Source: JBJSXJ01 sp044235425
GTDB lineage: Bacteria > Planctomycetota > Planctomycetia > Pirellulales > Pirellulaceae
Length of the DNA: 64,000 bases
Assembly (NCBI GenBank): GCA_044235425.1
Contig: JBIIHW010000010.1
Location: 71,466 to 135,465, forward strand
Reading direction: 5' to 3'
Shown here piece after piece: positions 46,970-56,377 of the stretch. The position numbers and the translations under genes were made by a program. The notes under the pieces were generated by a model. That model was not told the DNA's origin. It was given only the letters and a program-made list of their open reading frames with translations, and made no database searches. Position 1 is the first letter of the stretch; every line of letters begins with the position of its first letter.

Positions 46970-47701
46970 ATGCGGCTGGTTGGGAAAACAGCATTGGTTA
47001 CGGGTGGTGGTACAGGCATCGGCTGGGGCATTGCCCGCACGCTGGCCGAGGAGGGTTGTCGAGTGGCGATTGCGGGACGACGCGAGCAGCCACTGCGGGA
47101 AGCAGCCGAGTCCTGGACCGGCGCCACTCCCATCGAGGTCCATTCGGTTAACGTGGCTGATCGAGACAGCTGCCGAGCCCTCTTCGCCTGGGCAACTCAA
47201 GTTCTCGGAAACCTCGATATCCTGGTCAACTCCGCCGGCACCAACATCAAGAAGCGGTCGCTGGGTGAAATGGATCCGGCTGATTGGGACGAGGTGATGG
47301 CGATCAATGCCACTGGTGTCTACAACTGCATGTACTACGCCCTTCCCGGTATGCGTGCTCGAAAGGATGGGCTCATCGTTAACATTTCGTCGATCAGTGG
47401 TAAGCGGGCTGCACCGCTGGGCGGCGTGGCCTACGACGCGTCTAAATTCGCCGTCACGGCACTCACCACTGCCGCTTGGAACGAAGAAGGTCCCAACGGG
47501 ATCCGTATCACCAACATCTTCCCCGGCGAAGTCGACACTCCCATCTTGGAGAAACGCCCTCAACCGGTGAGCGAAGAGCGCCGCGCGCGCATGTTGTTGC
47601 CGAAAGATGTCGGTGACATGGTCGTGGCGGTCGCACTACTCCCGAAACGTGCGCATGTCCCGGAACTGATCATTAAGCCGAGTGCGGCGGATTACGTTTA
47701 G
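46970..47701 (+). CDS. SDR family oxidoreductase
   Basis: A short-chain dehydrogenase of 243 residues, about the classical length. The cofactor motif TGGGTGIG is at 11-18, NSAG at 87-90, the catalytic Ser at 140-141 (NISSISG) and the YxxxK pair at Tyr155/Lys159 (YDASK). The start has AGGAG upstream. The substrate is not readable. It is 89 bases before the DUF1553 gene but probably not functionally linked. Confidence 0.9.
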   Translation: MRLVGKTALVTGGGTGIGWGIARTLAEEGCRVAIAGRREQPLREAAESWTGATPIEVHSVNVADRDSCRALFAWATQVLGNLDILVNSAGTNIKKRSLGEMDPADWDEVMAINATGVYNCMYYALPGMRARKDGLIVNISSISGKRAAPLGGVAYDASKFAVTALTTAAWNEEGPNGIRITNIFPGEVDTPILEKRPQPVSEERRARMLLPKDVGDMVVAVALLPKRAHVPELIIKPSAADYV

Positions 47702-47790
47702 GGAGCCACACAGCTCGCTTTGCCCTTACTGCCTTGCTGCTTCCTGCCTGTCCCCACCATCGATCTCTCCCTCCGTTTGGCGAACACTCC

Positions 47791-50409
47791 ATGAACTCAC
47801 GTTTCCTCAAGACTCGTGTCAGCCCACTTCACCGTTTCGTCACGTGCAGTGCAGCGAACCTGCTGCTGGTTAGCTGCAGCTTGCTGATTGGTTCGCCAGC
47901 CAGCAGTTCAGTAACTGCCGCTGCCGCCGAACCGGAGCGGATCGACTTTGCCCACGATGTCGCTCCACTCCTCAGCAAACATTGTGGCCAATGCCACACG
48001 GGTGAGAAGCAGCAGGGCGGTTTCTCGATGAATACGCGCGCGTCGCTGCTCAAGGGCGGCGAATCGGGAGCGGCCGTCGTGTCCGGCAAAAGTGCCGCCA
48101 GTGGGTTGATTGCGCGCGTCGTGTCGATGGATAGTGAATTGCGTATGCCTCCCGAAGGACCGCGATTGTCCGACAAACAAGTGCAAACTCTCAAACGCTG
48201 GATTGACGAGGGCGCCGCTTGGGAAGAGGGTTTTACATTTGAAAAGAGCGGCTATGAACCGCCACTGAAACTGCAGCGTCCGACGTTGCCTCCACCGCTT
48301 GCTGGTCGCGATCATCCGATCGATCGACTGCTCGATCATTACGTCGCCCGAAACTCGGGGAAACGTGTTGAACGTCTGGCAGATGGAGCCTTCGTGCGGC
48401 GCGCGTCGCTCGATATCGTCGGACTATTGCCCACTGCGGGTCGAGTGCGTGAGTTTGCGGCCAGCCAGGATGGAGACAAACATCGCCAATACGTCGAGGA
48501 ACTGCTCGACGATCACACCGCTTACGCAGAACATTGGCTCTCTTTTTGGAATGACTTGCTGCGCAACGATTACACCGGCACAGGTTTTATCACGGGTGGC
48601 CGTAAACAAATCACCAGTTGGCTGTATCGCTCTTTATTGGAGAACAAACCCTATGATCAATTTGTTCGGGAATTGATCGCACCTACCAGTGATTCGGAAG
48701 GTTTCATTCAAGGGATTCGTTGGCGCGGGAATGTCAGTGCGAGTCAGACTCCCGAAGTGCAGTTTGCGCAAAGTATCTGTCAGTCTTTCCTCGGCATCAA
48801 TATGAAATGTGCGTCTTGCCATGACAGCTTTATTGATCGCTGGAAGTTAGATGAAGCGTATGGACTCGCGGCGATCGTCTCCGATAAACCGCTCGAAATA
48901 TTCCGTTGTGACAAACCAACGGGACGACAGGCAACTGCCGCCTGGATCTTTCCCGAACTCGGGTCGATTGATGCTCGCGCCCCGCGTCCCGCGCGGCTCC
49001 AACAACTCGCCGCGCTCATGACACATACCGATAACGGTCGGTTCTCGCGCACGATCGTCAATCGCTTGTGGCATCGCCTGATGGGCCGCGGAATTGTTCA
49101 TCCGACCGACGCGATGCACACCGCGCCATGGTATCCCGAACTGCTCGAATTCCTCGCGATTGATCTGGTCGATCATCAATTCGACCTTAAACAGACCATC
49201 GCTCTCATCTGCACCTCGCAGGCATATCAGTCGCGATCCCTGCCACTCGATCATTCCAGCGAAGACAAAGACTATGTCTACGCGGGTCCAGTGGCGAAGC
49301 GTATGACTGCCGAACAATTCATGGATGCGGTTTGGCAAATTACCGGCTCCGCACCCACTAAGTTTGATGCTCCCATTACGCGTGGCAGCAGCGCCGCTCC
49401 ACCACGACGCGCCACCGGACCGCGTGGTCAATCGACCAAATCGGGGCGTGGTGACAACACCGAGCCGAAACCAAGCGCTCAGCCAACTCCAATTAAGAAT
49501 CCAAGTTGGATCTGGTCGTACGCAGAGGCCTCCAGCAAGTCACCGGGCCGCGAAAGTATCACTTTGCGACGTCGCTTCACCATCGATCAAGCGCCCACGA
49601 CTGCCGAAGCCGTGATCACCTGCGATAATTCCTATACTCTGTGGGTGAATGGCAAAAAACTGGCAGGCGATAACGACTGGAATTCTGTCGAACTGGTTGA
49701 TTTAAAAAGCAGCCTGCGTGCCGGTGCAAATGAAATCGTGATCCTGGCCATCAATGGTGGTGAAGGCCTCAACCCCGCCGGACTCATTTTTGCCGCTCGC
49801 TGGAACACCCCAACCGGCGACAAAGCGACTTCCCAAAGTTTAGTCAGTGACGTCGATTGGGAGTGGACGGCGACACCACCGAACGATCAAGGTGTGCTTC
49901 CTGCAGATGCCCAATGGCAAGCGGCAGTGGCAGTTGAAAACCAAAAGGTGTGGGGGGAATCCGTCCAGCCTGACGGACTCGCTCGACATTTTCAGCAAGC
50001 TCTGTCCACCAACCGCATGGTACGAGCGTCACTCGTCAAACTCGACGCGCTCATGCGTACCCTAGGACGCCCAAATCGAGATCAGATCGTGACGATGCGA
50101 CCGGCGGAGTTGACGACCTTGGAAGCCATCGATTTGGCTAACGCTCAGTCGCTTGCCGACTTGCTGGCTCAAGGTGCTGCCCGCTGGCAACAATCGGGTC
50201 CGCCCCGACTAGGTGATTCCGCGGCGCCCGCCACCGATGCGACCCAAGCGATCATCGATTACCTCTATGAACATGGGCTGGCGCGTCGCCCAACCGCCGC
50301 CGAGACCGCTCAGCTGCGCGAAATGTTGGGGGATAAACCATCTGCGGCCGCCATCGAAGATGCGATGTGGGCGGTCTTCATGTTGCCGGAATTTCAATTA
50401 GTTCGATAA
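47791..50409 (+). CDS. Planctomycete cytochrome / DUF1549 / DUF1553 protein with inserted sugar-binding-like domain
   Basis: The ATG at 47791 gives 872 residues with a signal peptide; the frame is open 19 codons further upstream. The N-terminal c-type cytochrome domain (PSCyt1) has the haem motif CGQCH (65-69) and a probable axial Met in ELRMPPEGP. The DUF1549 domain follows, with its own CASCH. DUF1553 then starts around NRLWHRLMGRGIV. It is interrupted by a beta-jelly-roll segment (about 567-713: WVNGKKLAGDNDW, IVILAINGGEGLNP) like the sugar-binding domain of rhamnosidases. It pairs with the DUF1501 gene 43 bases downstream. The reaction is not known. Confidence 0.9.
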   Translation: MNSRFLKTRVSPLHRFVTCSAANLLLVSCSLLIGSPASSSVTAAAAEPERIDFAHDVAPLLSKHCGQCHTGEKQQGGFSMNTRASLLKGGESGAAVVSGKSAASGLIARVVSMDSELRMPPEGPRLSDKQVQTLKRWIDEGAAWEEGFTFEKSGYEPPLKLQRPTLPPPLAGRDHPIDRLLDHYVARNSGKRVERLADGAFVRRASLDIVGLLPTAGRVREFAASQDGDKHRQYVEELLDDHTAYAEHWLSFWNDLLRNDYTGTGFITGGRKQITSWLYRSLLENKPYDQFVRELIAPTSDSEGFIQGIRWRGNVSASQTPEVQFAQSICQSFLGINMKCASCHDSFIDRWKLDEAYGLAAIVSDKPLEIFRCDKPTGRQATAAWIFPELGSIDARAPRPARLQQLAALMTHTDNGRFSRTIVNRLWHRLMGRGIVHPTDAMHTAPWYPELLEFLAIDLVDHQFDLKQTIALICTSQAYQSRSLPLDHSSEDKDYVYAGPVAKRMTAEQFMDAVWQITGSAPTKFDAPITRGSSAAPPRRATGPRGQSTKSGRGDNTEPKPSAQPTPIKNPSWIWSYAEASSKSPGRESITLRRRFTIDQAPTTAEAVITCDNSYTLWVNGKKLAGDNDWNSVELVDLKSSLRAGANEIVILAINGGEGLNPAGLIFAARWNTPTGDKATSQSLVSDVDWEWTATPPNDQGVLPADAQWQAAVAVENQKVWGESVQPDGLARHFQQALSTNRMVRASLVKLDALMRTLGRPNRDQIVTMRPAELTTLEAIDLANAQSLADLLAQGAARWQQSGPPRLGDSAAPATDATQAIIDYLYEHGLARRPTAAETAQLREMLGDKPSAAAIEDAMWAVFMLPEFQLVR

Positions 50410-50452
50410 CGTTGGCCAGTGATCAAAACGATTGTCAACGAGGAGTTTACCC

Positions 50453-51925
50453 GTGGAAATGATGACCAACGCAGAGCGTGCCGCACGGCGCGAATTCTTA
50501 CAGTATCTGGCAGGAGCGTCGACGGCAGCCTTGATGTCCGGCGCTCCGAAAGCCTGGAGTGCCGATGAATCGACTCGAGCGGATGCCGATAAAAGTGCCA
50601 ACGTAACTCACCCCAAGCCGACGGCGGATGCCTGCATTCTCATTTGGATGGCGGGCGGTATGGCTGCGCCGGAAACCTTCGATCCCAAGCGCTATCATCC
50701 TTTTGAAGTGGGTACACCCATTGAGAAGGTGATGAGCACGTTTCCCGCAATCGATACCGCGGTTGATAACATCAAGATCTGCTCTGGACTCGAAGAGATC
50801 GGGGCGGTGATGGATCGTGGAACCTTGATTCGGTCACACTTTCAACCCGATCTGGGACACATTCTGCATTCCCGACATCAATATCACTGGCATACTGGCT
50901 ACGTACCGCCACTCACCGTCGCCGCACCTCACCTCGGCGCTTGGATGGCGAAGGTACTGGGTCCGCGCAATCCGGTCATTCCCGCATTCATCAACATCGG
51001 TCAACGTTTAGAGGGGATTGGTGAAAACGAGGAAATCAAGGCGTTCACTACCGCTGGTTTCCTGGGAGCTGAATATGGGCCGATGAATCTGCCTTTTCCA
51101 GACGAGGCGGCGCGGGCGGTGAGGCCACCCAAAGGCATGGAACCGGGACGATTCGAATCTCGTTATCAAGCCTATCGGCGATTACTTCAGCAATCACCGC
51201 AAAGCGAATATGTAAGCGACTACCAGCAGGAGTCGATGCTGCGCGCCATGGATAACGCTCAGCGGCTTCTCGTCGCCAAGGAACGCGCCGCGTTCGATAT
51301 TTCCTTGGAACCCAAGGAGAGTTTTGAAAAATACAACACTGGACGTTTCGGACAAGGTTGTCTGCTGGCTCGTCGATTGGTCGAATCGGGCGCTCGGTTT
51401 GTCGAGGTGACAACGGAGTATATTCCGTTCATTCATTGGGATACGCATGCCAACGGACATACGACCGTCGATCGATTGCACAAAGAGATCAGTCGCCCCA
51501 TCGCTCAACTCATCCGAGATCTGGAAGCCCGCAAGCTGCTCGACCGTACGCTGGTCGTATTGGCCAGTGAATTCAGCCGAGACATGATGATCGAAGGCGT
51601 CCCCGGTTCGAACGCACAGGACCAAGCCTCAGAAAAAGTGGATGTCCTGAAGGAACTCAAACATTACGGCATGCATCGGCACTTCACGGGCGCGTCGTCG
51701 GTATTGATGTTTGGCGGCGGGGTCAAAAAAGGATTTTTATACGGCGAGTCGGCCCCGGAACGACCCTGCTTGGCCATCAAAAATCCGCTCTCCGTTTCCG
51801 ATTTGCATGCCACGATTTATACGGCCATGGGGATTAGCCCCAAAACAGCTTTTGAAGTTGAAAAACGACCGTTCTACGCCACGGAAGATGGCAAGGGTAA
51901 ACCCGCGATGGACCTGTTTGTTTAA
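50453..51925 (+). CDS. DUF1501 family protein, partner of the DUF1553 protein
   Basis: The GTG at 50453 is chosen because GAGGAG lies eight bases upstream; a TTG seven codons earlier would precede that site. The product has 490 residues. A Tat-like N-terminus reads ARREFLQYLAG. The DUF1501 body contains LIWMAGGMAAPETFD, a phrase HSRHQYHWHTGY, ARLVE-type helices, VVLASEFSRDMM and LMFGGGVKKGF. The usual GRTP motif is replaced by FSRDMM, so the active site may differ from the two other DUF1501 copies in this window. It follows the cytochrome/DUF1553 gene and is probably co-transcribed. Confidence 0.9.
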   Translation: MEMMTNAERAARREFLQYLAGASTAALMSGAPKAWSADESTRADADKSANVTHPKPTADACILIWMAGGMAAPETFDPKRYHPFEVGTPIEKVMSTFPAIDTAVDNIKICSGLEEIGAVMDRGTLIRSHFQPDLGHILHSRHQYHWHTGYVPPLTVAAPHLGAWMAKVLGPRNPVIPAFINIGQRLEGIGENEEIKAFTTAGFLGAEYGPMNLPFPDEAARAVRPPKGMEPGRFESRYQAYRRLLQQSPQSEYVSDYQQESMLRAMDNAQRLLVAKERAAFDISLEPKESFEKYNTGRFGQGCLLARRLVESGARFVEVTTEYIPFIHWDTHANGHTTVDRLHKEISRPIAQLIRDLEARKLLDRTLVVLASEFSRDMMIEGVPGSNAQDQASEKVDVLKELKHYGMHRHFTGASSVLMFGGGVKKGFLYGESAPERPCLAIKNPLSVSDLHATIYTAMGISPKTAFEVEKRPFYATEDGKGKPAMDLFV

Positions 51926-51992
51926 GTCCGTTTTGTGATCGCAAGATTTTTTGGCTGAGTAGATTTTCAGATGTTACGGCAGGAGTGACGCG

Positions 51993-53858
51993 ATGAGTTT
52001 ATGGCGATGGACGATGGGAATGCTGGTGATGTTGGCTGTTCTGATACCAAGCGAATCCTCCCCCGCGCAGGAACTCAGCAAGTTTCCAGTGCACGCCGTG
52101 ACCGGTGATCAAGCTGGCCAGGTGATCGACCTGAGTACTCGTAGCGCTGACTCCACCGTAGTTCTCGTCTATCTCTCGGCCAAAAATTGGGCCAGGCCGG
52201 TGGCGCGTTACGTCAAAAAACTGGATGAGGCCTTAGTGGCTGGAATTGATGGAATCGCCAAACCGGAAATCGTGGTCGTCTGGTTAAGCGATGACGCTGC
52301 GAAGGGGCGTGAATACCTGCCGAAAGCCCAGATGTCCTTGCAACTGCAGCGCACCCTGTGGACCGTCTACGAAGGTGACCAAGCAGGACCTCAAGGCTGG
52401 CAGGTTGACACCGCCGACACGCTCACGACCGTACTCGTTCAGCGCCAAAAGACCGCAGGAAAATTTGGCTATCGAGTGGTGAATGAAACCAATGTGGACG
52501 AAGCGCTCAAAGCCCTCAAAGAACTCGGCAAGCCAACACCCGAGCGCACGGGCTCCAACGACCCGCCAAAAGTGAATGGGGAGCAAATCGCTGCGAACAC
52601 TGCTTCGGATTGGACTCAGTGGCGTGGACCACATGGGCAAGGACATGCCATGACCGCTCGGGGACTGCCGCTGAAGTGGAGTGAACAGGAAAATATTCGA
52701 TGGAAAACCGAGTTACCAGGTCGAGGCTGGTCGTCACCCGTCATCGTGGGTGCTCGGATTTGGCTCACCGCTGCCATTGAAACCAAACTCACCGAAGAAC
52801 AGCGAAAGGAGCGCGTGAAGGGAATCCAAGGTGGCGACACGTTAAGTGCCTCGGGGCCCGTGACCTTTCGCGCAATTTGCGTGGCACGCGATTCGGGAAA
52901 GATTCTGCAGGATGTCGAGTTACTAGTAGCGTCGCAACCAGACCCGATTCATGCTCTGAATTCCTACGCTTCACCTTCTCCGATTTGGGAGCAAGATCGC
53001 TTGTTCTGTCATTTCGGATCTAACGGCACAGTCTGCCTCGATACTCAAACAGGAAAGGTACTCTGGACAAACCGTGAGCATCAGATCAAGCACGAAAATG
53101 GGGCCGGAAGCACTCCGGTTCTGTGGCGCGATAAGTTGATTTTTCATTGTGATGGCAGCGACCAGCAGTACATCGTCGCCTTGGATAAGGAGACTGGAAA
53201 AACCGCTTGGCGCACCAGTCGCACAGGAGCGATGAATGCTAATCCACAATTCAAGAAAGCCTATGGCACACCGCTCGTCCTCGATCTGGACGGTAAGTCA
53301 GTCGTCCTCTCGACCGGTGCCGATTGGCTGTACGGCTATGACCCCTCAACCGGACAGGAACTGTGGAAGTTGAGCTATGGTGTGCTGGGGTTCTCGATCG
53401 TTCCTCGACCGGTTTACGCGGATGGCATCTTGTACATCAGTACGAGTTTCATGCAGCCCGAAATATTGGCGGTCAAATTAGGTAATGGCCAAGCCACCCC
53501 TGAAATCTCCTGGCGGCAGAAAAAAGGCGCGCCGCAAATGTCGTCGCCCTTACTCGTCCAGCGCGAACTTTACCTGGTCAACGACAAAGGCGTCGCTACC
53601 TGCCTGGATGCCCGCAGTGGCGATTCCCATTGGTCCGAACGACTCGGTGGCAATTTCAGCTCCTCGCCACTCTGGGCCGATGGCCATATCTTCATGGGCA
53701 ATCGCGAAGGTCAAATGTTCGTGATCGAACCCGGTACCACCTTTCAGCTCAAAGCCACCAACACGCTGAACGGTGCGATCATGGCGAGTCCCATCGCACT
53801 TGATCGAGCCCTCTATGTTCGCACTGACAAAGCGCTGTACCGGATCGAATCGCCGTAG
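51993..53858 (+). CDS. Secreted thioredoxin-like / PQQ-type beta-propeller protein
   Basis: The product has 621 residues with a signal peptide (about 1-26). Residues about 28-190 look like a thioredoxin fold (VVLVYLSAKNWARPVARYVKKL in parts), but there is no CxxC. The propeller begins at DWTQWRGPHGQGHA (about 208), the usual opening of planctomycete PQQ-like proteins, and continues with repeated blades such as GAGSTPVLWRDKLIFHCDG and LDKETGKTAW. No dehydrogenase catalytic residues are evident. It lies 67 bases after the DUF1501 gene and could be the third gene of that unit. Confidence 0.85.
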   Translation: MSLWRWTMGMLVMLAVLIPSESSPAQELSKFPVHAVTGDQAGQVIDLSTRSADSTVVLVYLSAKNWARPVARYVKKLDEALVAGIDGIAKPEIVVVWLSDDAAKGREYLPKAQMSLQLQRTLWTVYEGDQAGPQGWQVDTADTLTTVLVQRQKTAGKFGYRVVNETNVDEALKALKELGKPTPERTGSNDPPKVNGEQIAANTASDWTQWRGPHGQGHAMTARGLPLKWSEQENIRWKTELPGRGWSSPVIVGARIWLTAAIETKLTEEQRKERVKGIQGGDTLSASGPVTFRAICVARDSGKILQDVELLVASQPDPIHALNSYASPSPIWEQDRLFCHFGSNGTVCLDTQTGKVLWTNREHQIKHENGAGSTPVLWRDKLIFHCDGSDQQYIVALDKETGKTAWRTSRTGAMNANPQFKKAYGTPLVLDLDGKSVVLSTGADWLYGYDPSTGQELWKLSYGVLGFSIVPRPVYADGILYISTSFMQPEILAVKLGNGQATPEISWRQKKGAPQMSSPLLVQRELYLVNDKGVATCLDARSGDSHWSERLGGNFSSSPLWADGHIFMGNREGQMFVIEPGTTFQLKATNTLNGAIMASPIALDRALYVRTDKALYRIESP

Positions 53859-53989
53859 CGAGTTGGATTGCGCACAGGGAATAGGGGTCGGTTTCGCACG
53901 GAGAGACTAAAGCACGAAGACCGGAAGTTTTTTTGGTAGAGCGGCGAGGATTTCTTCCATTCGCCGAATGATGAGGGGAATTACCTGGT

Positions 53990-55384
53990 TTAGATTAGGC
54001 CGGGGATGGGCTGGTGGGTGGTAAGTGTACGGACAACTTCGGTGGGCACATTGGTTTGCAGTCGCACTTCACCCAGCCGCAGCAGAGTGCCCATGATCGT
54101 TGCCATGAGGTTGTCGATCCCGAGAGGTTCGGAGAGTGGTTGACCGGCATCGCGAGTGGACTGGCCAATGACTTGGCCCATCTTGAGTCCACCGCCGATG
54201 AGTGCCAGGGGAGCCAATCCGCCCCAGTGATCACGTCCGCCGTTGTTATTGAGTCGCGGAGTGCGTCCCATTTCTCCGGACACCACGAGCAAGATCTTGT
54301 CACTTAATCCTCGCGCTTCGACATCTTCCAAGAAGGCGGAGACGGCGTGATCGAGGGGCGGGCCCATGTACTGCATGCCCTCTTCGGCCGTCGCATTATT
54401 AATGTCGGCATGCATATCCCACACAAAGTTGGTGGTGACGGTGACGAAGCCACAGCCACCTTCACAAAGTCGACGTGCCAGCAGCAGGAGTTTCCCCAGC
54501 GACTTGGCGTTGTCGACGTAATTGTTGTAATTGTTCCATTTACGACTGATCTGATCTGGTCGAACCAGTGGAGCGGTGTCGTAGCGAGCGAGTGTCTTGG
54601 GATCTTCCAGCGACAGATCGAAGGCCTTCGAGACGCCACCGACGATCGTCTGAAATGCTTGCTCCTGAAAACGATCCATTCCTTCCACGGCGCCGCGTGA
54701 ATCCAGAGATCGTTTGAGTTGGTCCAATCGCGTGAGCAGATTGCGGCGATCATCTAGTTGGTCGCGTTTGAGTACCAGTTCCATATCTTTCTGAAGATCG
54801 CCGCCGGCTCCGGGAATGAATGGAGTGTAAGCCGATCCGAGAGGGCCCGTGGCATCGAAGCGTCCAAAGCCAAAATTGCCCGGCTGAGTGCTGCTGTCGA
54901 CCGCGCGCGGGAACAGCATGGCGTTGGTCGGCATGCCGGTCGCCGGATGATTCGTGCCTGCCACGCGCGAGTAGAGTGAACCGAGATTTGCGCCCAAGGT
55001 GTGACGACTCACGATCGGCTTAATGTCATGGTTGCCGTCGCCCGTTTGGTAGGAGCGAACGATCGACATGCGATGAGCGAGTTTGCTGAGATGCGGGAAG
55101 GTACCGCCAAAGGTAATACCGGGAATTGAGGTGGAGAGTTCGCCCGTCGCGCTGCGGACTTCTGCTGGAGCATCCATCTTGGGGTCAAACGTTTCAATCT
55201 GACTCGGTCCACCGTGCAGGAACAAAAAGATCACCGACTTGTCGGTCACCGACCGTCCCTGAGCGCTGGCAGCGGCTTGCGTCGCCAGAAGCTGCGGCAA
55301 GGCCAGTCCACCCAGTCCCAGCGTGCCGATTCGCAAAAAATTGCGTCGCCCCAGCCGTCGATCGGAATCATGAATGGTCAGCAT
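53990..55384 (-). CDS. DUF1501 family Tat-exported protein
   Basis: The product has 464 residues. The N-terminus is a clear Tat signal (GRRNFLRIGTLGLGGLALPQLL). The body has FLHGGPSQIETFDPK, HADINN, VVSGEMGRTPRLNNNGGRDHWGG and the C-terminal LGIDNLMATIMGTLLRLGE, all DUF1501 hallmarks. No DUF1549/DUF1553 partner is adjacent. It is convergent with the PQQ-type gene. A HEAT-repeat lipoprotein gene lies 155 bases upstream on the same strand and might share the transcript. Confidence 0.93.
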   Translation of the reverse strand: MLTIHDSDRRLGRRNFLRIGTLGLGGLALPQLLATQAAASAQGRSVTDKSVIFLFLHGGPSQIETFDPKMDAPAEVRSATGELSTSIPGITFGGTFPHLSKLAHRMSIVRSYQTGDGNHDIKPIVSRHTLGANLGSLYSRVAGTNHPATGMPTNAMLFPRAVDSSTQPGNFGFGRFDATGPLGSAYTPFIPGAGGDLQKDMELVLKRDQLDDRRNLLTRLDQLKRSLDSRGAVEGMDRFQEQAFQTIVGGVSKAFDLSLEDPKTLARYDTAPLVRPDQISRKWNNYNNYVDNAKSLGKLLLLARRLCEGGCGFVTVTTNFVWDMHADINNATAEEGMQYMGPPLDHAVSAFLEDVEARGLSDKILLVVSGEMGRTPRLNNNGGRDHWGGLAPLALIGGGLKMGQVIGQSTRDAGQPLSEPLGIDNLMATIMGTLLRLGEVRLQTNVPTEVVRTLTTHQPIPGLI

Positions 55385-55539
55385 TACTGCGACTCCTCAG
55401 GGAAATACAGGGAGGTGGGACGGAGTTGGTCAGGAACCAGTGGAAGGGAGCAGCGTCGCGGAACGCCAAGCGCAACCCGGCCCCTTAACGTATCAAGCCA
55501 GCTCGATGCTATCAAGATCGTCCGTTTCCGCCCGAAAGG

Positions 55540-56133
55540 TTACTCAGTGATGGCTTTCATGAGAGTGGGAACGGCGGGAGCAGCTTTGGGGCCGATTTGG
55601 CCCAAGGCTCGAGCGGCCGACTTGCGCACTCGCAGGTCGGGATCGTTTAGAGTCACGATCAGATCGGGGACTGCTTCGGCGGCGTCCGGCCCGATTTTTG
55701 CCAACGTGTCAGCCGCTCGACTGCGCAAGCTTGGTTCGGCCGACTGGAGTGCCTCGCGCAGCGCCGGGACCGAGGCACTGCCGATGCGGCTGAGAGCCAT
55801 TGCGGAGGCCTCGCCCATCGTCCAATCATCGTAGGGCCGCACTAGGAACCGACTGCCCGCCTCCGCTGGTAGTCCCGCACGGTTGGCCCCAGGAGCGATA
55901 GCATTCGTTCGCGGCTGGCCACCGGTTTGCTCGGACTCCGCTGCCTGCCGTTCCAATTGAAACTCGCGTACCTTCGCCTTAATTGATTCTGGCAATTTAC
56001 TTTCCGATTTCGCGCACCCCATCCAACTGGCGGCTGTCATCGCGAGCGTGAGCATGGCGAGTGGCAAGATGAGATCGAGGGGGCGATTAAGCCGAGGACT
56101 CAGGAAGCGATAACGATTAGAACGAGGCGGCAT
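55540..56133 (-). CDS. HEAT-repeat lipoprotein
   Basis: The product has 197 residues. A signal with a lipobox-like end (MTAASWMGC) precedes a short Gln/Glu-rich linker. The C-terminal half (about 100-195) has three HEAT/PBS-lyase-like repeats recognisable by SLRSRAADTLAKIGPDA and LRVRKSAARALGQIGPKA. Such repeats act as binding surfaces. A membrane-anchored binding protein is likely. It is divergent from the LeuB-like gene at 56378. Confidence 0.8.
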   Translation of the reverse strand: MPPRSNRYRFLSPRLNRPLDLILPLAMLTLAMTAASWMGCAKSESKLPESIKAKVREFQLERQAAESEQTGGQPRTNAIAPGANRAGLPAEAGSRFLVRPYDDWTMGEASAMALSRIGSASVPALREALQSAEPSLRSRAADTLAKIGPDAAEAVPDLIVTLNDPDLRVRKSAARALGQIGPKAAPAVPTLMKAITE

Positions 56134-56377
56134 GGTAATTCGGATGCTTTCGCACGTAACAGGGGCGTTCGAGTCGTCCTATCATGGCTTTCTTTTGGCA
56201 CCTGAGCAAATTGAAACTCGCCGACAGGCTAATCCAGCGTTCATTCTCGTTCCTACGGGCTACCCGCCACCCGTCTATCGTTCCACTTTCACGAACCTTA
56301 AAATTCATTGTCCGAGCGGTCGCGAGTGGCGGTCGTGGGTGAACTGAGCGTTTTTCCGGAGCGAGGGGTGGTGTAGC

